Positions 25,928 to 35,000 of a stretch of DNA of 64,000 bases are shown here, piece by piece (positions within the stretch are counted from its first letter, which is position 1; every line of letters starts with the position of its first letter). The DNA is from CAZLMG01 sp964560765 (GTDB lineage Bacteria > Bdellovibrionota_B > Oligoflexia > Oligoflexales > CAZLMG01). A program made the translations under genes and the position numbers. The stretch lies in assembly GCA_964560765.1 (NCBI GenBank), contig CAZLMG010000002.1, positions 124,001-188,000 on the forward strand. The letters are read 5' to 3'. The notes under the pieces are model-generated. The model saw only the letters and a program-made list of their open reading frames with translations, did no database searches and had not been told where the DNA came from.

Positions 25928-26302
25928 CTACTTCGTGTAAGCCTCGGGGACGCTGAATACTCTCGGCTTAATACCATTCGTAATCATGGTATGTGACACT
26001 TCCGCTTCCAGATATCTCACAAGAGCAAAATTCGCCGGATCAGCCTTCAGCACATCGATTTGCTCGCGAAGTTTTTCGATCCGCATATTCGGGTCGCTTT
26101 CCCGCCGCGCGACATCAATAATCTCGTTGAACCGCCCGCGCTCGTTTTCCGTCAGTCCGTTAATGTAACCGCGCTTCTTTGTCGCGTCGATTGCTTCGCC
26201 GTGGCTCTGAACATGCAGATGCGCTCCATCCGGGCTACGACCAACAATCACAGAAGGCAGACCTTGAGCTGTGAAAATGGTGTCACCAATGCGATGCGAC
26301 AT
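25928..26302 (-). CDS. Unrecognised 124-residue protein, paralogue B
   Basis: The tandem paralogue of the preceding gene: same length and same order of motifs (RIGDTIF, GLTENERGRFNEIIDVA, IDVLKADPANFALVRYLEAEVSH, PRVFS). The N-terminal half has diverged most. It is cytoplasmic by appearance. The conserved core, with spacing L(K)x2PxN and YLx4SH, may mark a lineage-specific family. The start has AAGAGG upstream. Function unknown. Confidence 0.82.
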   Translation of the reverse strand: MSHRIGDTIFTAQGLPSVIVGRSPDGAHLHVQSHGEAIDATKKRGYINGLTENERGRFNEIIDVARRESDPNMRIEKLREQIDVLKADPANFALVRYLEAEVSHTMITNGIKPRVFSVPEAYTK

Positions 26303-26495
26303 GCTAGGCCTCTTGTTGACTTACTTTCCAGGCTACCACCCTTCACTCCAGGTCCCAACGTGCTGAAATGACGTTATTTTTCCTAGCGAGCTCGGCAAAA
26401 AGTGCCGTTGCTGAGCCAACATCAGCCACCTGACTTTAGATTTTCGCGTTTTTTGCCGATAGGACCTATGGTTCGTGAAGAAGGGAGGGTTTGGC

Positions 26496-26567
26496 ATGGC
26501 TCGTTTTATGGGCATTTATGAGGTTGGTTATGGGCAAAATGGTTTTACTGCGCGATTATCGCCTTAA
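26496..26567 (+). CDS. Possible 23-codon leader ORF
   Basis: ATG 26496 follows AAGGGAGGG by 6 bp, the best-placed ribosome-binding site in this stretch. The frame closes after 23 codons with TAA at 26565-26567, overlapping the start of the next gene in another frame. It could be a translated leader that couples to the downstream gene. A sequencing or real frameshift is the alternative. Confidence 0.45.
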   Translation: MARFMGIYEVGYGQNGFTARLSP

Positions 26568-26886
26568 GCGCCGCAAGGAGTACCTTGCTAAATACGGCAT
26601 ACGCCTTGAGCAGTTCATTTCTACTTTCCTCCAAAGCCGCATCCGTGTTTCTTTTTCCCAGATCACTGAACTCTACCTCGCAACGCAGCGCCAGCAAGAT
26701 TGCGATCGTTGGGATTACGACGAGATGCGCGAGAGCATATCAGCGGCTATCCATCGGGAGTGGATCGCAGACATGATGGCTCAGTTGCAAGAAACTTGGT
26801 GGTTTGATCGCCGCTGGCTTTCGGAAGAAGAGCTAGCAGAACGGTGCTTGTCGGCCATGGTCTTGGCACGCGCCGCGAATGATTAG
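26530..26886 (+). CDS. Unrecognised 118-residue protein
   Basis: A small, charged, mainly helical protein (DYRLKRRKEYLAKYGIRLEQFI, WWFDRRWLSEEELAERCL). I do not recognise a family. I chose ATG 26530 because GAGG lies 6 bp before it at 26520-26523; the frame itself is open from a TTG at 26491. The strongest ribosome-binding site upstream actually serves the overlapping 23-codon frame at 26496, so initiation may depend on coupling. No membrane segments. Confidence 0.65.
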   Translation: MGKMVLLRDYRLKRRKEYLAKYGIRLEQFISTFLQSRIRVSFSQITELYLATQRQQDCDRWDYDEMRESISAAIHREWIADMMAQLQETWWFDRRWLSEEELAERCLSAMVLARAAND

Positions 26887-26950
26887 ATTGCCGGGCTAGC
26901 AGTCCACTCACAACCTGCCATCCCCTCTCTGCTGCTGTCTCGTCCGAAAA

Positions 26951-26965
26951 TGAGAATGATTCTCA
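26951..26965 (+). promoter_or_regulatory. Fur box upstream of feoAB
   Basis: TGAGAATGATTCTCA is a perfect 7-1-7 inverted repeat and closely matches the Fur consensus TGATAAT-N-ATTATCA. It lies 58 bp before feoA in the likely promoter. Fur with ferrous iron would repress feoAB when iron is plentiful. A position overlapping the promoter is expected, though I could not place the -35/-10 boxes confidently. Confidence 0.88.
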
Positions 26966-27023
26966 AAAAGAGCGTGACAGCGTCGGCACCTTGCTGGTAA
27001 AGCATTTCCCTCAGAGGTGATTT

Positions 27024-27254
27024 ATGAACTTATGGGAACTGCCCGAGCATGCGTGCGGCGTCATTCAGAGTTACGACTCAAACCTGCCAAATTCCTCTCT
27101 GCAACGCTTGCGTGACTTAGGCTTTGCAGAGGGCGAAGGTGTGGAGTGCATACAGCGTCTTCCTTTGGGTGGGCCTCGGGTCTATCGTATGGGTGACTCT
27201 GTCTTTTCCCTCGATCGAGACATCGCTATTGCCGTCAAGGTGCGAACGAAATGA
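27024..27254 (+). CDS. feoA: Ferrous iron transport protein FeoA
   Basis: A 76-residue SH3-like FeoA with the pattern LRDLGFAEGEGVECIQRLPLGGPRVYRMGD. FeoA is the cytoplasmic partner needed for full FeoB activity. The ATG has GAGGTGAT upstream and a Fur box lies 58 bp further up. The stop overlaps the feoB start by 4 bp (ATGA), so the two are translationally coupled. Confidence 0.95.
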   Translation: MNLWELPEHACGVIQSYDSNLPNSSLQRLRDLGFAEGEGVECIQRLPLGGPRVYRMGDSVFSLDRDIAIAVKVRTK

Positions 27255-29083
27255 CGACGCAAGCGATCATGATTGTTGGCAAACCAAACTCTGGCAAGAG
27301 TCTGCTATTCAATCGTCTTACTGGCGCCAATCAAAAAGTTGCGAATTTTCCCGGCGTGACGGTTGAGATTCGAACCGCAAAAGGCGGCGACACGACGTAC
27401 ATCGATTTCCCAGGCATTTACTCGGTGAATCCCATAAGCCAGGATGAAGTCGTAGCCGTTGACCGTCTGCGCGAGGCATTGCGCGGCGGAAGAGTTGGGG
27501 CCGTACTATGTATTTTGGACGCTACCCGCCTTTCACGCAGTCTCTATCTCGGGCTGCAGATTCAACTGGAGGCTAATCACGCCGGTATTCCCGTCGTATT
27601 TGCTCTCAACATGATGGACGATATCCGTCGCCGAGGCTTAACTGCCGATGTCGAAGGTCTATCTCGATCACTGAATTGCCCCGTCGTTCCCATATCGGCA
27701 CGCACGGGTGACGGCCTCGACCAGTTACGAGCGACGCTCAGGACCGCTGCTGACCGTGCTAAACCAGTTTCTTCGACAGCGGCGGCATTTTCTAATTTAG
27801 AGCTGGCCGCTCGCGACCTAGCCAAGACGTTTGGACCACCTACAGACGTATTTTTACGCAGTCAATACCGAATGGACCGGATTTTACTCTCCTCTTGGTG
27901 GGGCGCGTTCATTTTCATTGCAATTATGGCGCTCCTTTTCCAGTCCATCTTCACCTGGGCTACCCCGTTGATGGATGGAGTCGAGTCAGCCATCGCCTAT
28001 CTGGGCGAGCTCGTCACAGCATCACTTCCAGATGGCATTTTGCGCGATTTTATTAACGACGCGCTGTTCGGCGGCATTGGCTCGTTTCTAGTTTTCGTGC
28101 CTCAGATCTTTGTCATGACCCTCATTATTGGGGCACTGGAGGACAGCGGCTACTTAACAAGAGCGGCGGTCATCTGCCACCGGCCCTTAGCAGCCTTTGG
28201 CCTGTCTGGTCGTAGTTTTGTGCCTTTGTTGTCCGGACACGCATGCGCCATTCCTGCAATTTTTGCCGCCCGCACGATCGAGTCTCCACGACGTCGATTT
28301 TTGACCATTCTAGCCATCCCGTTTATGTCCTGCTCCGCGCGATTGCCTGTGTACACACTCATCGTCGCCGCGCTCTTCCCCGCGACGACTTACTTTGGTG
28401 GTATCATCGGCATTCAGGGTCTGATTTTTACGGGTGTGTATCTGTTTGGCGTCCTCACGGCGCTGATTGTCAGCGCCATCGTCGATCGCTCACGGAAGGA
28501 TCGCAGCAACGACACGCCCTTTGTCATTGAGATGCCGCCTTATCGACTGCCATCCCTTGTGCCTTCCGCGCGTCGCGCTTGGCAATCTGCGATGGCATTC
28601 GTCACCAAGGCCGGCAGCGTTATCTTCTTTGTAACCGTGATTGTCTGGCTCCTTGGCTACTTTCCAAATGGGTCAGGCTCCCTAGACTCCTCTTACCTCT
28701 CCTATATTGGACGAGCCATATCGCCGGTCTTTGAACCTCTAGGACTAGATTGGCGATATGGAGTCGCGATTCTTGCGTCATTCGTGGCGCGCGAGGTCTT
28801 CGTTGGTACTTTGGGAACCCTGTTCGGCATTGAGTCCGCCGATGAAAACATCGAGGGCCTTGCTAGCCAAGTTCAGGCTTCGGGCTTGTCGATTGCTTCC
28901 GGCGTTGCACTGCTGGCCTTTTATGCATTAGCCCTACAATGCGCATCGACACTGGCTGTGATTCGCAAAGAGACTGGTAGCAATCGTTTGCCCATCGTTT
29001 TGTTTCTGGCCTACGGCCTCTTAGCCTACATTGCAGCCTTGGTAGCGTATTGGCTGGTCCAGCTCGTTACCAGCGCAATATGA
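27251..29083 (+). CDS. feoB: Ferrous iron transporter FeoB
   Basis: A G-protein-coupled membrane Fe(II) transporter. The N-terminal GTPase domain shows G1 GKPNSGKS (10-17), G2 in NFPGVT, G3 DFPG (52-55) and G4 NMMD (120-123). The membrane part begins near residue 210 and includes Gate-type motifs GHACAIPAIFAARTI and SFVAREVFVGTLGTLFG. At 610 residues it is shorter than E. coli FeoB (773), lacking much of the linker and C-terminal tail. It is induced with feoA under iron limitation, as the Fur box implies. The last 63 bp overlap the end of lon on the other strand. Confidence 0.95.
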   Translation: MTTQAIMIVGKPNSGKSLLFNRLTGANQKVANFPGVTVEIRTAKGGDTTYIDFPGIYSVNPISQDEVVAVDRLREALRGGRVGAVLCILDATRLSRSLYLGLQIQLEANHAGIPVVFALNMMDDIRRRGLTADVEGLSRSLNCPVVPISARTGDGLDQLRATLRTAADRAKPVSSTAAAFSNLELAARDLAKTFGPPTDVFLRSQYRMDRILLSSWWGAFIFIAIMALLFQSIFTWATPLMDGVESAIAYLGELVTASLPDGILRDFINDALFGGIGSFLVFVPQIFVMTLIIGALEDSGYLTRAAVICHRPLAAFGLSGRSFVPLLSGHACAIPAIFAARTIESPRRRFLTILAIPFMSCSARLPVYTLIVAALFPATTYFGGIIGIQGLIFTGVYLFGVLTALIVSAIVDRSRKDRSNDTPFVIEMPPYRLPSLVPSARRAWQSAMAFVTKAGSVIFFVTVIVWLLGYFPNGSGSLDSSYLSYIGRAISPVFEPLGLDWRYGVAILASFVAREVFVGTLGTLFGIESADENIEGLASQVQASGLSIASGVALLAFYALALQCASTLAVIRKETGSNRLPIVLFLAYGLLAYIAALVAYWLVQLVTSAI

Positions 29084-31483
29084 CGGCGCGGACGGGCCAC
29101 TCGCCATTGACTCTGGCAGCGCTGGGCGCCATGTGTTCCCTTCGCTTCCGATGCCGAGCGCAACTCTCAGAACGTCCTGGACTCGCTCTGCATAGTGAAT
29201 CTTGAGCTGCGAGCGAACTTCTTCGGGAACTTCAATCAAGTCCTTCTCGTTGCGTTTCGGTAGGATCACTTCCGTAACACCGGCGCGATGCGCTGCGACC
29301 AACTTCTCTTTGATTCCACCCACCGGCAGAACGGCGCCACGCAGAGTAATTTCGCCCGTCATCGCTAGAGTTCCACGTACCGGTCGATTGGCCAACAAAC
29401 CAGCCAGCGCCGTGAGCAACGTGACACCAGCGGACGGACCATCTTTGGGTATTGCTCCTGCAGGCGCATGGATATGGATGTCAATCTTGTCGTGATCTGG
29501 AATCAACGCCGCAATGTGCGAGCGCACCAGACTTAGCGCGATCTGCGCCGACTCTTTCATGACGTCGCCAAGCTGTCCCGTGAGCGTCAAGCGACCAGAA
29601 CCAGGCATTTTTGTCGTTTCAATGAGGAGAATATCGCCTCCATGCGCGGTCCAGGCTAATCCAGTAACCACACCCGGAGACTGTAAGCTCTCCGTCACTT
29701 CATTCGTATACCGCTCTGGTCCCAGGGCCTTTGCGACTTCCGCCAAGCCGATTTGAAAACTTTCCCCTGCAGACAGAGACAACACCCGCTCTGTAACGCC
29801 ACGGCAGACTGCAGCTATCTGTCGTTGTAACTCTCGAACCCCTGCCTCGCGGGTGTAGCGAGAAATAATCTGCAACAACGCCTCATCAGAAAACTGCACT
29901 TGCGCCGGCGCAATGCCGTGCTCGGAAAGCTGCTTAACCACAAGATGTCGTTTTGCAATATGCAACTTCTCCGGCGCAGTATAGCCAGCAAGTCGCACGA
30001 CTTCTAAACGATCCAACAATGGAGCAGGAATTGATTCCAAGCTGTTGGCCGTGCAGATGAACATCACTTTCGATAAGTCAAACGGCACATCAAGATAATG
30101 GTCTGTGAACGACGAGTTCTGCTCTGGATCCAGCACTTCCAGTAGCGCCGCTGCAGGATCACCCTGATGGCTTTGGCCAAGTTTATCAATTTCATCGAGT
30201 AGCAGAACAGGATTCCGTTCACCGACCCGCTTCATACTTTGGACGATGCGCCCCGGCATGGCGCCCACGTAGGTGCGGCGGTGTCCTCGTATTTCGGCCT
30301 CGTCACGCACGCCACCTAGTGAAACGCGCGCAAATTTTCGGCCCATAGCCTCGGCAATACTTCTCCCCAGACTGGTTTTCCCCACACCCGGCGGTCCAAC
30401 AAGTAAAAGAATGGATCCACCTCGATCCCCTCGTAGCTTCATCACAGCCAAATGCTGAACAAGGCGTTCTTTGACCTTGTCTAAGCCAAAGTGATCTCGA
30501 TCCAGAACTTGGCGGGCCTTGCTAAGATCAACTTCAGACGCGCCTTCTTGACTCCATGGAATGGCCGCCAAGGTCTCCAGATACTGCCTTATGATATGGG
30601 CTTCTGAAGACGGGGACGAAGCGCCCATGGAATCCAGTCGCCGTAGTTCGTCCATAGCAACCTTGCGAACATCTTCTGGCATCGCTGCCGCATCTAATTT
30701 CTTGCGCAAGTCATGTCCACCTTCGGACGACTCGTCATCGCCCAATTCCTCCTGAATGGCCCTCATCTGCTGACGCAAAAGCGCCTCTCTCTGCTGCTTC
30801 CCGACTTTTCGTGACAACTTCTGGCCAATTTCGAGTTGAACTTTCAGTGCCTCGCGATACTCACTCATCAAGTCTAGCAAGTAGTGAAAGCGTTCGCGCA
30901 ACGAGACTACGGCCAGCAGCGGATATTTGCGCTCCATGCTTGCATCAATGTTCTCTGCGCAGAGATTCAGAAGAGACTCTGGATCCTCGACACCCTCGAT
31001 GAGCTGCTCCAATTGCTCGGTATCAACTGGAACCAATTTGAGGATGGATTGCGCCAATACCTTGGTTGCACTCATCAGAGCCGCGATCTCTGCCGGCGCC
31101 GCTCCCTGTTCACAAGAAATCATCTCACCATACGCCTCGAGTCGATCGCTCAATGTCTCAACTTTCGTTATCCGAAAGCGACCTTGTCCGAGCAACACGG
31201 CCTGGTACCCGTGCTCAGTCGATCCCATGACCTTTTCGATTCGGCAAACCGTACCAACCTCTTGCAAGATGTCAGGAGTGACGTCCGCGCTGTCCGTGTT
31301 TGCTTTCTGAGGGACTGCCAAAACAAGCCCACCGCCCGCCACAGCACTCTCTAAAGCGCGCATGCTTGCATCCCGACCAATACTCATCGGCACAGATCTG
31401 CCGGGAAAAACGACAACGTTGCGACAGGGAATAATTGGTAACCCGCCGACTTCCTGAGTCACATCAGATTTTAACTCCGACAT
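29021..31483 (-). CDS. lon: ATP-dependent protease Lon
   Basis: An 820-residue LonA: N-terminal substrate-binding domain (about 14-210), coiled-coil linker, AAA+ module with Walker A GPPGVGKT (363-370) and Walker B LLLDEID, and the peptidase domain with the Ser684/Lys727 dyad in KDGPSAGV and GGIKEK. It degrades misfolded and regulatory proteins. The start is ATG 31483 (a GTG sits immediately before it), with AAGGGG upstream. The last 40 or so residues form an extra tail beyond the usual end, and its coding bases run antisense to the 3' end of feoB. Confidence 0.95.
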   Translation of the reverse strand: MSELKSDVTQEVGGLPIIPCRNVVVFPGRSVPMSIGRDASMRALESAVAGGGLVLAVPQKANTDSADVTPDILQEVGTVCRIEKVMGSTEHGYQAVLLGQGRFRITKVETLSDRLEAYGEMISCEQGAAPAEIAALMSATKVLAQSILKLVPVDTEQLEQLIEGVEDPESLLNLCAENIDASMERKYPLLAVVSLRERFHYLLDLMSEYREALKVQLEIGQKLSRKVGKQQREALLRQQMRAIQEELGDDESSEGGHDLRKKLDAAAMPEDVRKVAMDELRRLDSMGASSPSSEAHIIRQYLETLAAIPWSQEGASEVDLSKARQVLDRDHFGLDKVKERLVQHLAVMKLRGDRGGSILLLVGPPGVGKTSLGRSIAEAMGRKFARVSLGGVRDEAEIRGHRRTYVGAMPGRIVQSMKRVGERNPVLLLDEIDKLGQSHQGDPAAALLEVLDPEQNSSFTDHYLDVPFDLSKVMFICTANSLESIPAPLLDRLEVVRLAGYTAPEKLHIAKRHLVVKQLSEHGIAPAQVQFSDEALLQIISRYTREAGVRELQRQIAAVCRGVTERVLSLSAGESFQIGLAEVAKALGPERYTNEVTESLQSPGVVTGLAWTAHGGDILLIETTKMPGSGRLTLTGQLGDVMKESAQIALSLVRSHIAALIPDHDKIDIHIHAPAGAIPKDGPSAGVTLLTALAGLLANRPVRGTLAMTGEITLRGAVLPVGGIKEKLVAAHRAGVTEVILPKRNEKDLIEVPEEVRSQLKIHYAERVQDVLRVALGIGSEGNTWRPALPESMASGPSAPSYCAGNELDQPIRYQGCNVG

Positions 31484-32077
31484 CACACACCCCTTACGCC
31501 ACGCGGCGATTGACGTACAAACCTCGAACGGCGGAGAACTCCCGACGCCGACACAAGACTAGAGTGGTGCTGGAATTTGAGGTGTCAAGTCCTTGGGACT
31601 CCGTGACGTCAAACTGCAGGAGAGGGAGCCACAAACTTAAACTCTTCTAACTGTCACTCACAGCCAGTCTCAACAGGCCCTACGACACAAGAATTTGATA
31701 GTTGCAACATTGAGTAGGGCGACTGCCTGCTCCCAATCGACGAGCAGGCCGGGGACGCCCGCATTATCTATTGCCATGTCAAATATTCGTGCACGACGCA
31801 GGTTCTTCAAGGAATTCAGGCGCCTATTGCGGTGCGAAGGGCGTTAGCCCGGGGGTTGTCTACAGAAAGCACAGTGCCCCCAAGAACGATCCTCATCATT
31901 GCTTATTTTATTAATAAAATTCAGACAGTTACCAAGTGCTTTCAGCCGGTTCCTTGGATCGCAACTTGCATAAAGTATGGCATCACCTGGCTCATCGACT
32001 AGAGGATTTGGCCTGGGCGACGCGGGATCGATACATCCCTGCCGCCCAGAATTTATCCTCTGCATGGAGGTAGAGGG
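31484..32077. other. 594-bp non-coding region with stem-loops
   Basis: Divergent between lon and the giant lipoprotein gene. Two stem-loops stand next to each other: GCCCTAC/GTAGGGC (31677-31683 with 31714-31720) and GCCTGCTC/GAGCAGGC (31725-31732 with 31742-31749). An AT-rich stretch at about 31900-31925 may hold the promoter of the downstream gene. No open frame here has a ribosome-binding site. A small RNA is possible but unsupported. Confidence 0.45.
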
Positions 32078-35000
32078 ATGCGAAAGCTTACCATCGCCGC
32101 TGCTTTACTCGCGAGTTGTTCTGCCAAGCCACGCTTTGTCGACAATCGGGGCGATCTCGACATCCAGAGAGCAAGTGACGACTTACAAAACAGCGCCGCA
32201 CCTCTGCGGGCGCCATTCATGTTTGGCGCGAACCTGACCAACCATACCCAGCCCACTTGGACGTGGCGCGGCGCAGAGTCAGGCTCAGGCTGGTTTCGCA
32301 CCAAATTGAATGACAGTAACTTGGATGCGGAGGCGGAGCAGACGCGCGAACTTTCATGGGTGCCTTCAAGTCCGTTAGCAGAAGGAATCCACACTCTGTA
32401 TGTGCAGGAGCGAGGAGCTCCTGGCCAATGGTCACAGGCTTCAGGATTTGCCATCCACATTGACGTTACCGCACCAGAAGTGCCCGCTATTGACTTCCCC
32501 ATCCTGACTCGCGACCGTCAGCCAGAATGGAATTGGGAAATGCTTTCTGACGACGTCATGGCCGTCCGCTTCAGTCTGAACGACGCCAGCACCATTGAAC
32601 TCGCTTCTGAAACAACCGCCAAAAGCTTCAAACCAGAAAACCCGCTATTCGATGGACCGCAATCGCTCTACATGCAGGTGCGTGATCGAGCTGGCAACTG
32701 GAGCCAAGTTGCGCGCTTTGAATTGACTATCGACACACTGCCCCCAGCCGCACCACAAATTACTGCCATGACTCCGACCAATCTTGCTCGCCCAGTATGG
32801 ACTTGGACCGGCGCAGCTGATGGGAATGGAACTTTCCGCCACAAGCTGAACGACGCCAATTTGAACGCTGACGCCGTGGAAACGACTGAGCTATCATTTT
32901 CACCGAATGCTGACCTGGCCGAAGGTACGCACGCACTTTACGTTCAAGAGCGGGATGCTGCAGGTAATTGGTCCTCGAGCGGCATGTTCGCCGTCGTCAT
33001 CGACCGCACCCCTCCGAGCGCACCCCTCGTTTCCGGTCCAGGCTTCACCAACAATGTGCGCCCGACCTGGAACTGGCAATCAGGTGGCAATGCCGGCAGC
33101 GGCCGCTACCGGCTGCGCCTAGACAATAACGATCTAAGCACCATCACCACCGAAACCACCGCGACAAGCTACACACCAGCACAAGACTTGAGTGAGGCAC
33201 CCCACACTCTCTATGTTCAAGAGCGGGATGCTGCCGGTAACTGGTCCGCAAGCGGGCAATTTACCATTAACATCGACCTCACACCCCCTGGTGCGCCTAC
33301 CGTCACGTCTGATAGCATTACCGGTCCAGCATCAAACCCCATAAAATATAGTAAATATGCCCGCCCCGTTTGGCGCTGGGCATCTCACGTGGCAACTCCA
33401 GGCAATGGAACATTTCGTTTCAAAATCAATGATGCGAACTTGACGAACGGGGCAACCATTACCACGGCATTGACCCACTTAACTGCAAGTGATTTGAACG
33501 CTGGCGATAATACGATTTATGTGCAGGAGCGCGACGCAGCCGGCAACTGGTCCTCCAACGGACAGTTTACTCTGCATCTCGATTTGACGCCGCCATTGGC
33601 ACCTACTGTCATCGGACCAATGGAAACTAATAATCAACGACCTGTTTGGAGTTGGAGCGCAAACGGAGGGGGAATCATACCGGCGGAATTTCGCTTTCGC
33701 CTCAACAATTCAAGCTTCGAAGATCTTGATCCGACGACCACGGCAACATCGTTTGCCCCCCTAACCAATTTGGCGGAGGGTGCACATACGCTTTATGTCC
33801 AAGAGCGCGACATCGCAAATAACTGGTCGGAAAGCGGCCAGTATACCATCACCGTCGATCTGACGAAGCCAAATCCACCAACAGTAACTGGACCAGCTTT
33901 CTCTGCATCTGCTCAGCCGGTTTGGAGTATCGCATCTACGGGCGGCGGCAGCGGCCTGTTCCGCGCTCGCATTGGCGACGAAAACTTCGACTTGAACTCG
34001 CCAACTTTCACAGGCTCAACGTTTTCACCGGCGAACCCACTAACCCCAGACGGAGTGTACACTCTGTTCGTTCAAGAGCGCGACAATGCCGGCAACTGGT
34101 CCATGAGCGCCACAGCATCCACCGAAATCGACACCAAACCACCTGCTGCTCCGGTTAACTTTTCCGTCGTAGAATATGGTGGGCAGTTTCTCTTATCATG
34201 GGACACTCCTGAAGCCAGTCCCGGCATCCTTGAAGTGGGGGCCCGCTACGTAATTGTTCGTCGGTTGGATGCCGCCGTGAGCTTCGCACCTGCGAAGGGC
34301 GTCGCGTATACAACGGGGACCCAAGGACAGGATCAATACGTCGTCTACTTCGACCGGGATACATTCAAGATTGACGCGACACATCTCAATGCGACACCGA
34401 ACTATACAAATCCAACGGAGCACTCGGGCTATAACTACCAAATACACACGGTAGATCGCGCCCTGAATTATAGTCCCGGCATCACCTTGAACGGCCTACT
34501 TCTCTCTACGGTGACCAGCCCAACGGTTGTGGGGGGAATCGGAGGCAAAACCACAGATGTTGCTCAACATGCTGGCTTTGCCTACGTCAGTCACGCACGC
34601 GGCCTTGATGTCATTTCGATAGCTGAGCCTACGGGATTCAGAGTCATTCGCAATTTGTTAACAGATTCACCCGTCGTTGCTATGGCTGCTTATCAGGCAT
34701 CGCTTTACGCCGTGACGGAATCGCGCGAGATTCGCACGTACAACATTGATACTGCGCCGGCAGTAGGAACGCCCGGTGTGCTCTCTCTTGATGGTAACAA
34801 CTCGCCAAAGGCTGCGCGTGTGCATGCGGATCGTCTCTATGTCGCACAAGGCACAAGTGGCATGCGCATTTTGAGTTTATCGAATCCAAGCGCTCCCATG
34901 ATCCTCAATACCGTTGCCGCAGGAATTGACGCAAAGGACGTCGCCTTCTCGAGCCAACACCTCGTCGTGGCAGCTGGTGCCGATGGAGTCCGGGTCTTCA

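Noticed and set aside
10012..31931. A 14-bp identical string (AATTCAGACAGTTA) at 10012-10025 and 31918-31931, each upstream of a lipoprotein gene.
   Set aside because: In 64 kb about a dozen such 14-bp pairs are expected by chance, and no further conserved bases extend it.
32900..34120. Direct DNA repeats as a CRISPR or minisatellite.
   Set aside because: They are in frame, about 85-100 codons long, and encode Ig-like repeats of the giant lipoprotein.
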